From: JOPF133 sp052144935
GTDB taxonomy: Bacteria; Acidobacteriota; Terriglobia; Bryobacterales; Bryobacteraceae
Direction: 5' to 3'
NCBI GenBank assembly: GCA_052144935.1
Contig: JBKQPR010000278.1
Span: forward strand, 1 to 58,045
DNA length: 58,045 bases
The translations under genes were made by a program, and so were the position numbers. The notes beneath the pieces were generated by a model. That model did not search any database and had not been told where the DNA came from. It saw only the letters and a list, made by a program, of their open reading frames with translations. Shown piece after piece: positions 1-9,561 of the stretch (within the stretch, counting starts at the first letter, position 1; each line of letters begins with the position of its first letter).

Positions 1-39
1 TAAAGAGCCGGCCTCAGCCTGCGGTTTAGTTCAACGCGC

Positions 40-112
40 GGTTTACTCGATTCCGCGGCGAACAGGCCGTATCTGCTGACCGGCTTCCGCGCGCCGCGGA
101 ACCGAGCAAACC
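40..112. repeat. 21-bp inverted repeat downstream of the ABC ATPase gene
   Basis: Arms at 40-60 and 92-112 match as inverted copies at 19 of 21 positions, separated by 31 bases. On the minus strand the hairpin lies just after the stop of the ABC ATPase gene, so it could end that transcript. It has no U tract, so it may instead be a small repeat element. The first 120 bases hold no other gene. Confidence 0.5.
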
Positions 113-120
113 TAAAGCAT

Positions 121-909
121 TCACAAAACATGGAAGTAGCCGCCGCGCTCGAGTACCTCCACGGGGATGCCGAACAGGCCGGAAAGCGTGGCGGCTTCCA
201 GCAGGTCGCGCTTGGGGCCATCGGAGTAGACGGCGCCGTTGCGCAGCATCACCACGCGGCCGATTTCGGGGATGATATCGGGCAGGTGGTGGGTGACCAT
301 GAGGATGCCGACGCCCCCGGCGGCCAGCTTGCGCAGAATCTCGCGCAACTCGCGGGTGGCGTGCAGGTCCAGGCTGGTGGTCGGTTCGTCCAGCATGAGG
401 GCTTGCGGATCGTGCACCAGAGCGCGGGCGATCAGGATGCGGCGGGCCTCGCCGGAGGACATTTCGCCGGTGTTACGCCCGGCCAGATGGGGGATCTCCA
501 GCAGTTCCATCACGGCGCGGGCCTTCCGCTCCATTTCGGTGGTGACGTGATGGTTGGGCCAGATGCCCACGCTGCCGAAGAAGCCAGAGAGGACGATCTC
601 GAAACCGGGGTAGTCGCGCGTGCACAAGGCCATCCAATCGTTGGAGACGATGCCGAGGTGGTGGCGTAGGTCGAAGAGATGCCAGCGGTCGCGGCCCAGA
701 ATGCGCAGCGACCACGGCTCCGGTTTGAGCCGCGGGTAGAGCTCGCGCGAAATCACCTTGATGAGGGTGGACTTGCCGCAGCCGTTGGGTCCGAGGATGG
801 CGACGTGCTCGCCCTGCGCGATGCGCAGCGTGACACCATCGAGCACGGTGCGGGCGCCTCGCTGCACGGTGACATTGTGGAAGTCGAGGAGAGGAATGGG
901 CAAGTCCAT
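121..909 (-). CDS. ABC transporter ATP-binding protein
   Basis: A 262-residue single-domain ABC ATPase that should power an importer or exporter at the inner membrane. Visible motifs are Walker A GPNGCGKST near residue 40, a variant signature MSSGEARR, Walker B ALMLDEPTTSLD and the switch histidine in VTHH. The layout resembles the lone ModF/YlmA-like ATPases. No permease or binding protein is adjacent, so the substrate is unknown. ATG start at 909; it diverges from the PA14 gene with only 34 bases between starts, so the two promoters must be packed together or overlap. Confidence 0.9.
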   Translation of the reverse strand: MDLPIPLLDFHNVTVQRGARTVLDGVTLRIAQGEHVAILGPNGCGKSTLIKVISRELYPRLKPEPWSLRILGRDRWHLFDLRHHLGIVSNDWMALCTRDYPGFEIVLSGFFGSVGIWPNHHVTTEMERKARAVMELLEIPHLAGRNTGEMSSGEARRILIARALVHDPQALMLDEPTTSLDLHATRELREILRKLAAGGVGILMVTHHLPDIIPEIGRVVMLRNGAVYSDGPKRDLLEAATLSGLFGIPVEVLERGGYFHVL

Positions 910-943
910 ATTCTAAACGGACCAAAACGGATTATGCTTAGGT

Positions 944-1609
944 ATGGCGCGCGCGTGGAGGCTCGTGGCGGCAGCGGGCTGGCTGGCGCTGGGGGTGTGC
1001 CGTGCGCAAGAAGCGCCGCCCGGAGATGGCTCCGTGGACGGCTCCGTGAACGGCTCCAGGGCCGTCTTCGGGGTCACCGTGGTGGACAACTCCGGGCTTG
1101 AGGGGAAGGTTTATCTGATCAAGCCGGAATCGCAGGAATTGCCCAACTTCAAGAAGCTGAAACCGAAAGGGAGCCTCTATACCTCGGCGCTGAATATTCC
1201 GCCGCGGCATTTCACCGAGGGCTTTCCGGGCATCACCGACCGATTCGAATGGTTCGCGATCGATTACACCGGCCGGTTCTGGATCGAGCGGGAGGGAATG
1301 TATGGTTTCGGGCTTACCTCCGACGATGGCTCGAAGCTGTATATCGACGACCGGCTGTTGATCGACAACGATGGGATTCATCCGGCGGTGAAGCTGGCGC
1401 GGAGCGCCAGGCTGACCCGCGGCGTGCACCGCATTCGGGTGTCGTATTTCCAGGGCCCGCGCGACGGCTTGGCCCTGGTGCTGGAGGTGGCGCCGCCGGG
1501 AGAGCGCTGGCGCATTTTCAGTACCAAGGAGTTCCGGCCGGCCAATCCGGAGGACTGGAAAGACACTGACGCAGACGCCGCCGGCCCGCCGGCCCAGCGG
1601 CGCAAGTAG
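944..1609 (+). CDS. Exported PA14-domain protein
   Basis: A 221-residue protein with an N-terminal signal peptide (hydrophobic residues about 5-20, ending near CRAQ). The body carries a PA14-like beta-barrel core; the GLTSDDGSKLYIDD segment is the typical PA14 signature and usually binds carbohydrate. There is no catalytic domain, so a role as a carbohydrate-binding or surface protein is inference. It stands alone on the plus strand and is followed by a GC-rich hairpin at 1609-1632. Confidence 0.75.
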   Translation: MARAWRLVAAAGWLALGVCRAQEAPPGDGSVDGSVNGSRAVFGVTVVDNSGLEGKVYLIKPESQELPNFKKLKPKGSLYTSALNIPPRHFTEGFPGITDRFEWFAIDYTGRFWIEREGMYGFGLTSDDGSKLYIDDRLLIDNDGIHPAVKLARSARLTRGVHRIRVSYFQGPRDGLALVLEVAPPGERWRIFSTKEFRPANPEDWKDTDADAAGPPAQRRK

Positions 1610-1632
1610 GGCTTCCGCCAGGCGGCGGGCCC
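1609..1632 (+). terminator. Hairpin after the PA14 gene
   Basis: GGGC and CCGCC (1609-1619) pair with GGCGG and GCCC (1621-1632), with a small internal loop, followed by TGTTT. The short T tract makes this a weak but plausible intrinsic terminator for the PA14 gene. Confidence 0.45.
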
Positions 1633-1747
1633 TGTTTACCAATGTTTTCTGCCTCTTTCAGGCTTCCAGCATATGGTCGGCCAGGAACTTATTATGATTC
1701 CAATCTGCCTGTCGAATGTTGTTTTATTGTTGGGCGGCCGCTTAGTA

Positions 1748-1770
1748 GGGCTTCCGCGACGGCGGAGCCC
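1748..1770 (-). terminator. Hairpin downstream of the S53 protease gene
   Basis: GGGCT and CCGC (1748-1757, one bulged T) pair with GCGG and AGCCC (1762-1770) around a GACG loop. The TAGGGCTTCCGC beginning is shared with the hairpin at 1609-1632, so the convergent genes are separated by two related hairpins. No U run is present on the minus strand. Confidence 0.4.
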
Positions 1771-1873
1771 GCCACCCCTCGTCCACGCGGCGATAACGCG
1801 ACCTTTGGGGGACGCCCTCTGGTCCCAGCCGGGGGCCAGTTCAGGACACTGAGCGCACCGCCCTGCATAGGTC

Positions 1874-4800
1874 TCAATGGCCCGATGCGGCGGACTCGCC
1901 TAGCCCAACGCCGGGGGATGTGACCGTGAGGTTCACCGCCGGGCTGGCAACTCCGCCCACCGTCACCACGACCGGCTGCTCGCCCAACGGAGCATTCGTG
2001 GGGACCGTGAAATTGATCTGGGTCACGCCGGCCAGTCCCGAGGGGACCCCGACGAATAACAATTGGTTTGCCGGCACCGGCACCCCGCCGACGGTCACTT
2101 GGACGGCCTGCCGCGGCTTGGGAAGCGATGCCACGGGCGTGCTGGAAGGGGGCGTGGCCCCGGTGGCCAGGCTGGGCGTCACATCGCCTTCCCCGGTAGT
2201 GTAAGTAACCAGCGCTCCGCCCTGTTGCGCGGCGGTCGCGGGAACTCCCGCGGCCGTCCAAAGGCCGTACATTCCCGGGGCGGTCGATGCAATCGTCAGG
2301 GGGAAGGCGGCCACTTGCCCATTGTTATTCACCGCCAGAATGGCCGGACCGATGGTGGTTTCGTAGGGGATCTGAAGATCGATCTGGCCAGGCGATGCGT
2401 AGTAGAATGGCGCGGCCACGCCGTTGACCGTGGCGGACACGCCAGCCATGGTGAGCGGCAAGGGAATCTGCCTGGCCAGCGTGGCAGTTCCGGGCGGCGC
2501 CAACTCGGTACCGTAGACCGCGATCTGCTCGCCGGGAGCGAACGCCGCGGCGTTCGAACCGTTGTTGGCCGCTCCTGCGATTGCGGTGGTGGTGGACGCT
2601 CCCACTACCAGGGCCACCGGGACGGTGAGGTATTGCGGAATGGCGTCCGGCGACTGGATGGCCACGAGCGCCTGGTAGACGCCACTCGAAAGCCCCGATC
2701 CCGCCGCCGTCAGGCTTACCTGCGCGGATCCGCTGCCCGAAAGCGGGCTTACGCTGAGCCAGGTGGGGCTGCCATTCACCGGCAGAACGGAGATGGTCCA
2801 CCGCGGCTGGCCGGCCGCGAAATTGAGTGCGAGGTTGGCGGTTCCGCCGGGCGCGGCGTTCGAGACCGGAATGGCGATTGCGGCGGGGGTCGCGGTGAAG
2901 GGCGCCGCTACGGAGGATGCCGCGGCGAACTGGGCCGTCGCAGACGCGGTCACCGTTCCGGCGCTGGTGGTCCCGGCGAGCGTGAAGGTGGTGCTGGCGG
3001 GCGGAGCGATGTTGGTCGAGCAGAACGTGCCCTGCAACGTGCCGAAGGGCGCCAGGCGGTTGGTGCCGAAGTTCTGCGAGATCGAGCTCGCGAGGTTCGC
3101 GCCGCCGGCGACGAACTGGTTCAGTACTACGGTGAAGCCGGACATTTCCTGCACGGTCAACTGCTGCATCCAGGGGCAGGAGGAATCGGCTTGCGGGTTC
3201 CGGACCACCGTGCCGGGCGTCGAGGCGAGCGCAATCTGCGGAAACAGACCAGGTCCCGCGGGGTTGACGAGGGCGACGGTGAGCGATTCGGTCCACGCCG
3301 TGCCGTCGGGGTCGGCGCCGGAGAATGTGAAGACTTGGTTTGCCGGCGGCGTCAGCCCGGTCAACTGCAGGGTGGTCGTAATCGAGCCATTCGCGGCGAT
3401 CTTGCCGGTGCCGAAAAACGACGCGATCTGCGAGCTGTAACCGGTGCCGCCGATGGTGAAGCCGGTCAGGGTGGTGGCCACACCGGTTTTGTTCGCCAGC
3501 GTGACCGTGCAGGCCCACGACAAGCCGGATGCGCTGACAGTCGCGGGAACCGGATTGGGTGAGATCGCGGGCACGACCATGGATCCCTTGGCGGGCGGAG
3601 TGATGCTGACGGCCGTGGTGGCGCCGGAGCTGTCATAAACACCGTCGCCGCTATAAAGGGCGGTGATGTTTCCATTGCCCGCCGCGATCCGCACGCCGGT
3701 AGTGCCGAGGGTGGCTGTGCCGGCCGAGAGGGTGACGCTGCCGATGCTCGCGTCGGCGACCAGGAAGGTGATTGTCCCGGTGGGAATGGCACTGCCTCCA
3801 CCACTGACCGTCGCGGTCAACTGAACGGTGTCCCCCAGGGCGGCGCTGGTGGGCGTGGCGGACAGGCTGGTGGTGGTGGCGCTCACGGTGCTCCATTGGG
3901 TCACCAGATTATGGGCGTCCACCGATCCCCATCCGGTGGCCAGATCGTAGCCGGGACCCGCGCTGTAGCCGACCAGTCCATCGACGCAAGCGGGGCTGGC
4001 CTGCACACAGGGCACCTGGTTGTTGCCAACCGTGACATCGTGGAAAATGCCGGTGGAAGATTGCGCCAGACGGTACAGATCCGGGTTGATGTTGCCCAAG
4101 CCAGGCTGCGCCAGCACCCCTGTCGATGTGAGGTACTGGTTGAGGAGCGCCACAATGCCGGCGAATGCCGGAGACGATACCGAAGTGCCGCCGTAGATGC
4201 CCGTGGCGCCGTTGGTCACCACTTCGTAGCCATCGTGATCGGGCGAAGCCGGGAACGCCACATCGGGGACGTGGCGCGCGCCATCGGTGGGCACGCCGGG
4301 GCCGGTCTGCCAGGCGGGTTGCGAAAAGACCAAGCTGAGGGCGCCGCCGGTGGCGGAGAAACTGTTGCGCGCGGCGGTATCGTTCCAGGCGTCTTCCGGG
4401 ATGTACGAAAGCGCGGAGCCGCCATTGGCATCGTTGGTGGAGGCCCAGTATTGGCCGCTGCCCTCGGTGAGGGTAGTGCCGCCCACCGCCGTGATCTCAG
4501 GGAAATCCGCCGGGAAAGTGGCGCTGGGACCCAGTGAGCTTTGCGGGGTGGCCGAGCCGTAGACGTCATCGCAGGTGGCCGTGCCCGCGTCGCCGGATGC
4601 GGCCATCCAGGTGATGCCCTGGGCGTTGGCCTGCTGGGCGACATATCGCAAGGCGGCCGGAGAACTCTGTTCGCAGGCTTCGAAGCTGAAAGTCAGCACG
4701 GGGGCCAGGTTCTGGTCGATGGCGTACTGGGCCGAGGTGAAGACGTCGCCGGAATAGACAAAAACGATATTGGCGTTGCGCGCCACCGCTCCGGACCATT

Positions 4801-5665
4801 CGATGTCCAGGTCGGCTTCGGCCAACTCGAGGCCGCCGAGGTTGCCGGGACTCTTGCCCAACAGCACCAACTGCGGAACAGCGGCGGGCAGCTTGAACTG
4901 GCTGCGGAAGGTGCTAATGTCGGACAGGTTAATGGCGGTCTGCCCGGCCACCGCGATGCTTTGGCCGGCGCCATCGAACCCGGCGGTGTACAGCGGATCG
5001 AGATCGAAGATGGTGGCGAAATCGTCGGGCACCAGGTAGTGCGCACCGCCGACGTTCGCCGCCGGCATGGCGCCGGCCAAGGCGGGCAGCACCAGTGGCT
5101 GGGGGTGGAAATCGTGAAGACCATAGATGCCGGCCACCACCCCGGCGAACGCCGCTGGAACGGACGGCCCGGTGGCATTGGCGAAGTGCAACTTGCCATT
5201 CACCAGGTAATGGTGGAACTCGGTGTGGAAGGCCCGGCCGGCCGCCGCGGCAGTGCCGGTGACCGCGATCCAGTGGCGCCCGCGGGCCGTATCGGTTACC
5301 TGCAAGCCTTGCGATTCCAGCCAGGACCGGATTTTGACCAGGTCCCCCGGGCTGGCCCCGAAACGATCGCCAAACTGCTCGGGAGTCAGGAACTTGCGGT
5401 AATTGGGCGCGGCCGGGGTGTGCAGCTCTTCGAGAAAGCCGTCCAGGGCCGGGTCCGGCCGCAACAGTACCGTGATGCGGTCGAGCGGCATGGCGGGATC
5501 CACCGGTCCCCGATCGAACCGCGCCTGAGCCTGCGGATGCACGTGTCCCCGTAACACGGTGGTACGGTTCAGGTCGACGGGACCCGCGATGCGGTCTTCG
5601 GCCGCCCACAGCGTGCCTGCCGCCAGCGGCAGAAGCGCCAGAACGGCCAGTTTGCGCACGCCCAT
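1874..5665 (-). CDS. Secreted S53 (kumamolisin-type) serine-carboxyl protease with Ig-like and TIGR03437 domains
   Basis: About 1,263 residues. Order: signal peptide (1-22), activation pro-domain (about 25-190), S53 catalytic domain (about 210-590), a Big_3-type Ig-like domain, further beta-rich repeats and a C-terminal TIGR03437 domain of acidobacterial exported proteins. Catalytic residues are visible: Glu283 and Asp287 in ELAEADLDIEW, Asp359 in SGDAG, and Ser495 in GGTSVSSP. GPGYDLATGWG is the typical calcium-site region. The ATG at 5665 was chosen for its signal peptide and an AGGA eight bases upstream; the frame stays open for another 2 kb upstream, but that is the shadow of the oxidoreductase gene. 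An acid-active extracellular protease is expected. Confidence 0.9.
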   Translation of the reverse strand: MGVRKLAVLALLPLAAGTLWAAEDRIAGPVDLNRTTVLRGHVHPQAQARFDRGPVDPAMPLDRITVLLRPDPALDGFLEELHTPAAPNYRKFLTPEQFGDRFGASPGDLVKIRSWLESQGLQVTDTARGRHWIAVTGTAAAAGRAFHTEFHHYLVNGKLHFANATGPSVPAAFAGVVAGIYGLHDFHPQPLVLPALAGAMPAANVGGAHYLVPDDFATIFDLDPLYTAGFDGAGQSIAVAGQTAINLSDISTFRSQFKLPAAVPQLVLLGKSPGNLGGLELAEADLDIEWSGAVARNANIVFVYSGDVFTSAQYAIDQNLAPVLTFSFEACEQSSPAALRYVAQQANAQGITWMAASGDAGTATCDDVYGSATPQSSLGPSATFPADFPEITAVGGTTLTEGSGQYWASTNDANGGSALSYIPEDAWNDTAARNSFSATGGALSLVFSQPAWQTGPGVPTDGARHVPDVAFPASPDHDGYEVVTNGATGIYGGTSVSSPAFAGIVALLNQYLTSTGVLAQPGLGNINPDLYRLAQSSTGIFHDVTVGNNQVPCVQASPACVDGLVGYSAGPGYDLATGWGSVDAHNLVTQWSTVSATTTSLSATPTSAALGDTVQLTATVSGGGSAIPTGTITFLVADASIGSVTLSAGTATLGTTGVRIAAGNGNITALYSGDGVYDSSGATTAVSITPPAKGSMVVPAISPNPVPATVSASGLSWACTVTLANKTGVATTLTGFTIGGTGYSSQIASFFGTGKIAANGSITTTLQLTGLTPPANQVFTFSGADPDGTAWTESLTVALVNPAGPGLFPQIALASTPGTVVRNPQADSSCPWMQQLTVQEMSGFTVVLNQFVAGGANLASSISQNFGTNRLAPFGTLQGTFCSTNIAPPASTTFTLAGTTSAGTVTASATAQFAAASSVAAPFTATPAAIAIPVSNAAPGGTANLALNFAAGQPRWTISVLPVNGSPTWLSVSPLSGSGSAQVSLTAAGSGLSSGVYQALVAIQSPDAIPQYLTVPVALVVGASTTTAIAGAANNGSNAAAFAPGEQIAVYGTELAPPGTATLARQIPLPLTMAGVSATVNGVAAPFYYASPGQIDLQIPYETTIGPAILAVNNNGQVAAFPLTIASTAPGMYGLWTAAGVPATAAQQGGALVTYTTGEGDVTPSLATGATPPSSTPVASLPKPRQAVQVTVGGVPVPANQLLFVGVPSGLAGVTQINFTVPTNAPLGEQPVVVTVGGVASPAVNLTVTSPGVGLGESAASGH

Positions 5666-5848
5666 GGAACGATCCTGGTTTTGGCGGAATAAGGTTTCGC
5701 GGAACAACATGGCGCGTGCCTCGTCGAGCGGTGCGGTGTCCTGCGGAGCGTATGCGGGCCCGCCGCGAGCGAGGCGAGTCCGAACCTGCATTGTATCAAT
5801 ACCGGATTTCCGGGTGAAAATGGAACATACGGCATTCCACAGGCTTCG

Positions 5849-7567
5849 ATGGCGGGGGTGAACATGACGCGACCGGTGTTTCGAGTGCGGGCCCAGCGGG
5901 CGCCCCAGCGGCCGCACCCACTGAGTCCGCCCACCAATCTTCCGAGCGGGGCCGCCCGGCGGGTGTGCCGGCTGGCGGCGGCGGTTCTCATGGGAGCCGC
6001 CGGGTTGGCGGGGCAGACGGCCGCTTCGTATGACGTGGTGGTCTATGGCGGCACGGCGGGGGGCGTCATCACGGCGGTGAGCGCGGCGCGCATGGGCCTG
6101 AAGGCCGCCTTGCTGGAGCCGGGCACGCACATCGGTGGGATGGTGGCTTCGGGCCTCTCCCACACCGACGTGGGGCGGCGGGATGTGATCGGCGGCTATT
6201 CGCTGGAGTTCTACTGGCGCGCGGGCACCTACTACGGCCTGCCGCAATACCTGCAGGATATCGCCTGGTATGTGGAGCCGAAGGCGGCGGAGAGCATTTT
6301 CCGCACGATGCTCAAGGAAGCTGGCGTGACGGTGCTTCCGGGCCGCCGCCTGCGCCAGAAGGACGGAGTGCGGATGGAGGGTGGCCGCGTGGCCTCCATC
6401 ACCATGGAAAATGGCGAGCGCTTCACGGCCCCGGTGTTCGCCGACGCCGGTTACGAAGGCGACCTGATGGCCGCTTCCGGCGTAACTTATACGTGGGGAA
6501 GGGAAAGCTCGGCGCAATATGGCGAGTCGCTGGCGGGCGTCCGGCAGGAGACTCCCAAACACCAGTTTCTGGTGGACCTTTCGCCTTACGGCGCGGACGG
6601 CAAACTGCTGCCTGAAATATCCGCCGCGCCGGCCGGCCAACCGGGTTCGGCCGACCGCAAAGTGCAAGCCTACAACTTCCGTATGATCTTCTCCCAGGAC
6701 CCGGCCAACCAGGTTCCTTATCCAAAGCCAGAGCGCTACGACCCGGAGCGCTATGAACTGCTGCGGCGCCTGCTGGAACGCCAGCCCAATCTGCACATGG
6801 GCGACGTGCTCTCCATCGGCCCGATTCCCAACCGCAAGGCGGATATCAATAATAATGGCCCGTTCTCCACAGACTATATCGGCGGAAGTTGGGAGTTTCC
6901 GGAGGGTAGTTATGCCCGCCGCGCGGAAATATTTCGCGCCCACGAGGAGTACACCAAGGGATTCCTGTGGTTTCTGGCGCACGACCCGCGCGTGCCGCCG
7001 GTGTTGCAGACGGAGATTGGCCAATGGGGGCTGGCTAAGGACGAGTTCCCCGATCACGGCAACTTCCCCTGGCAGCTCTACATCCGCGAGGCGCGGCGCA
7101 TGGTGGGCGAATACGTGATGACCCAGCGGGATATCCAGACCGATCTGACCAAGCCGGACGCCATCGGGATGGGGTCCTATAACAGCGATTCGCACAACGT
7201 CGAGCGGGTGGTGAACGCGGCCGGGTTCGTGCGCAACGAGGGAGACATGCAGGTGCCGGTGACGCCCTACCAGATCCCCTACCGGATTCTGCTGCCGAAG
7301 CGCGGCCAGGCGGCCAACCTGCTGGTCCCGGTGTGCTTCTCGGCCAGCCACGTGGCCTACAGCACGCTGCGGATGGAGCCGCAATACATGATCCTGGGGC
7401 ATGCCGCGGGAGTGGCGGCGGCGCTGGCGATCCGCGCGGGAACCGGCGTGCAGGATGTGGATGTAAAGGAGCTGGCCAGGATCCTGGTGTCGCAAGGGGC
7501 CATCCTGGAGTATGTGGAGTCGGCGCAGGATCGGGCCATCGGCATCTTCCGGGCGAGGCGGAAGTGA
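5849..7567 (+). CDS. Exported FAD-dependent oxidoreductase (FAD_oxidored family)
   Basis: A 572-residue flavoprotein. After an N-terminal export segment (hydrophobic about 42-56) comes the dinucleotide-binding motif VVYGGTAGGVITAVSAARMG, then HIGGMVASGLSHTD, typical of the PF12831 family found in polysaccharide-degrading soil bacteria. The substrate is not known; family members often accompany glycan-use genes. An alternative ATG at 5864 is preceded by GGGGGTG and may be the true start. Divergent from the S53 protease with 183 bases between starts, which must hold both promoters. Confidence 0.85.
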   Translation: MAGVNMTRPVFRVRAQRAPQRPHPLSPPTNLPSGAARRVCRLAAAVLMGAAGLAGQTAASYDVVVYGGTAGGVITAVSAARMGLKAALLEPGTHIGGMVASGLSHTDVGRRDVIGGYSLEFYWRAGTYYGLPQYLQDIAWYVEPKAAESIFRTMLKEAGVTVLPGRRLRQKDGVRMEGGRVASITMENGERFTAPVFADAGYEGDLMAASGVTYTWGRESSAQYGESLAGVRQETPKHQFLVDLSPYGADGKLLPEISAAPAGQPGSADRKVQAYNFRMIFSQDPANQVPYPKPERYDPERYELLRRLLERQPNLHMGDVLSIGPIPNRKADINNNGPFSTDYIGGSWEFPEGSYARRAEIFRAHEEYTKGFLWFLAHDPRVPPVLQTEIGQWGLAKDEFPDHGNFPWQLYIREARRMVGEYVMTQRDIQTDLTKPDAIGMGSYNSDSHNVERVVNAAGFVRNEGDMQVPVTPYQIPYRILLPKRGQAANLLVPVCFSASHVAYSTLRMEPQYMILGHAAGVAAALAIRAGTGVQDVDVKELARILVSQGAILEYVESAQDRAIGIFRARRK

Positions 7568-7653
7568 CTGGCTTTGGCTGCGCGGAGGGCGCGGAGGTGC
7601 GCGGAGTCGGCAGGATTGCATTCCCTGCCGCCTTGGCGGACAATGGCCGTATC

Positions 7654-8613
7654 GTGAGCTATACAAGCAATAAATTCGTTACACGCGTTACTTTGCCGGC
7701 CTTCGGCATTGCGATGGTGCTGGCAGGCGGATCGTTATTCGGACAGACACCATCGTTCGACGTAGCGTCCATTAAACCATCGGAGCCGGTCACTCCCGCC
7801 ATGATTCAATCGGGGAAGGTACACGTGGGTATGAAGATCGACGGGGCCCGCGTGGATATTGGGAATTTCCGGCTGATGCAATTGATCATGAAGGCCTGGG
7901 ACGTAAAGATGTACCAGGTGCAGGGTCCGCCTTGGCTGCTGACCGGCCAGGCATTCGACATCGTCGCCAATCTTCCACAGGGAGCCACCAAGGAGCAGGT
8001 GCCCGCCATGCTGCAAAAGCTGCTGGAGGAGCGCTTTAAGCTGCAAGTTCACACCGACAAAGAGCCGCGCGCGGTGTACGCCCTGATGGTGGCGGAAGGC
8101 GGTTCCAAGTTGAAGCAGTCCGCCGCGCCCGCCGAGGATGCCGCACCGCCTCCGGGCGTTACGGGCAGCAGCACCGCGAGCGTCAGCCTGGGCAAGAACG
8201 GCGGCGGAACCGTCACGGATGGCGCGGGCCACAAACAGACGGTGACCCCCACGCCCGACGGCAAGTTCCTCCATTTTGAGATATCGGGCGCCACCCTGGA
8301 AGAGCTGGCCGATGGGTTGTCACCGCTGGCCGGCCAGCCGATCGTCGATGCGACCGGACTGAAGGGTCGATACGACGTGGCGATGGACATCTCCATGCAA
8401 GAGGTGATCAACCTTCAGAAGCAGTATGGCGCTAATCAGGGCGCCGACGCGGGCGGCGGCGGGGACGCGTCGAAACCGGCGGATGCGGCCTCGGATCCGG
8501 GCAGCTCAATTTTCACGGCCTTCAAATCGCTGGGGCTGAAACTGGAACGGCGCAAGGAGCCGCTGGTGCGGATCGTAGTGGACCACTGCGAGAAGATGCC
8601 CACGGACAATTGA
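7654..8613 (+). CDS. TIGR03435 family exported protein
   Basis: 319 residues from the GTG at 7654, giving a clear signal peptide ending near LFGQTP, then the family opening PSFDVASIKPS and the core QGPPWLLTGQAFDIVAN and LLEERFKLQVHTDKEP. The family is highly expanded in Solibacter-like genomes and has no known function. The frame is open further upstream, but that stretch overlaps the oxidoreductase gene and lacks the signal peptide. Its stop at 8611-8613 lies just before the GH16 start, so the two may be co-transcribed. Confidence 0.85.
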   Translation: MSYTSNKFVTRVTLPAFGIAMVLAGGSLFGQTPSFDVASIKPSEPVTPAMIQSGKVHVGMKIDGARVDIGNFRLMQLIMKAWDVKMYQVQGPPWLLTGQAFDIVANLPQGATKEQVPAMLQKLLEERFKLQVHTDKEPRAVYALMVAEGGSKLKQSAAPAEDAAPPPGVTGSSTASVSLGKNGGGTVTDGAGHKQTVTPTPDGKFLHFEISGATLEELADGLSPLAGQPIVDATGLKGRYDVAMDISMQEVINLQKQYGANQGADAGGGGDASKPADAASDPGSSIFTAFKSLGLKLERRKEPLVRIVVDHCEKMPTDN

Positions 8614-8621
8614 GCCGCGCA

Positions 8622-9484
8622 ATGAGGCTACTGGTTCTCCTGTCCACCCTGGCGTTGCTGGCGCCGGCAGCCGCGGCGCAAACACCCGGCTGGAAGCTGG
8701 TCTGGTCCGACGAGTTCGACCGGGACGGACGGCCCGACCCTGCCAAGTGGACCTACGAAACCGGCTTCGTGCGCAACCAGGAACTGCAGTGGTATCAGCC
8801 GGAGAATGCCTGGTGCGAGAAGGGCTGCTGATCATCGAGGGGCGCAGGGAGCGGAAGAGGAACCCCGATTTCGCCGCAGGCGCGGCTCTTTCGGCTGTTT
8901 TTCCAGTTCTTTTTCCCATTCTCCTGTCGTACTGGAAGACCAACCGGGTGTACGCCGAATATACTTCGGCAAGCCTGACCACGAAGGGAATCGCGAGTTG
9001 GCGCTACGGGCGCTTCGAGATGCGCGGCCGTATCGACACGCGGGCCGGTCTGTGGCCCGCGCTCTGGTCGGTCGGCGCCGAAGGCCGCTGGCCGAATAAC
9101 GGCGAGATCGATATCATGGAGTATAATCGCGGTCGTCTGCTCGCCAACCTGATCTGGGCGGGTAGAGGGGGCTTCGGCCGGTGGACGTCATTTACCAGGC
9201 GGAAGCCGATTGCGTCGTTCGCCGACCCCCAATGGGCCGCCAAATTCCACATCTGGCGGATGGATTGGGACGAGCACCGCATCGTCATCAGCGTGGATGG
9301 CGAGGTGTTGAACGACTCCGACCTGAACCAGGCCGCCAATCCCGACGGCAAGAATGGCTTCCGGCAAGCGCAATCGATCATCCTGAACCTGGCGATCGGC
9401 GGCACCGCGGGCGGCGATCCTTCGGCCACCGAATTCCCGGCGCGGTTCGAAGTCGACTACGTGAGAATCTACCAGAAGCAGTGA
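8622..9484 (+). pseudogene. GH16 beta-glucanase/laminarinase, frameshifted
   Basis: A signal peptide and the GH16 opening (WKLVWSDEFD, then ENAWCEKG) run in one frame from ATG 8622 and stop at 8829-8831. The rest (LLIIEGRRE to VDYVRIYQKQ) continues in the -1 frame. Adding one G to the GGG at about 8821 restores one reading frame. The catalytic motif GEIDIMEY, with both nucleophile and acid/base glutamates, is intact, as are the RYGRFEMRGRID and WPALWSVG segments. An odd hydrophobic stretch (AALSAVFPVLFPILLSYW) sits where family members normally have a short polar link. Either a real pseudogene or a homopolymer sequencing error in a working secreted glucanase. Confidence 0.8.
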
Positions 9485-9498
9485 GGTGGGGCACGGCG

Positions 9499-9522
9499 GC
9501 TCGGGCCGCAAGCGGCCCGAGC
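9499..9522 (+). terminator. 11-bp perfect hairpin between GH16 and padR
   Basis: GCTCGGGCCGC and GCGGCCCGAGC form a perfect stem around AA (or nine pairs with a six-base loop). It lies 15 bases after the GH16 stop. It lacks a U tract, so termination is inferred from the stem and position only. Confidence 0.5.
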
Positions 9523-9561
9523 AGACTGGGCAAGTTAAAGCATGCCCTACCACTCTATCGC

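Noticed and set aside
5666..7666. Minus-strand extension of the S53 protease frame to a 1,930-residue protein
   Set aside because: The extra 660 codons are Arg/His-rich shadow sequence opposite a well-supported FAD oxidoreductase gene, and the signal peptide sits at 5665.
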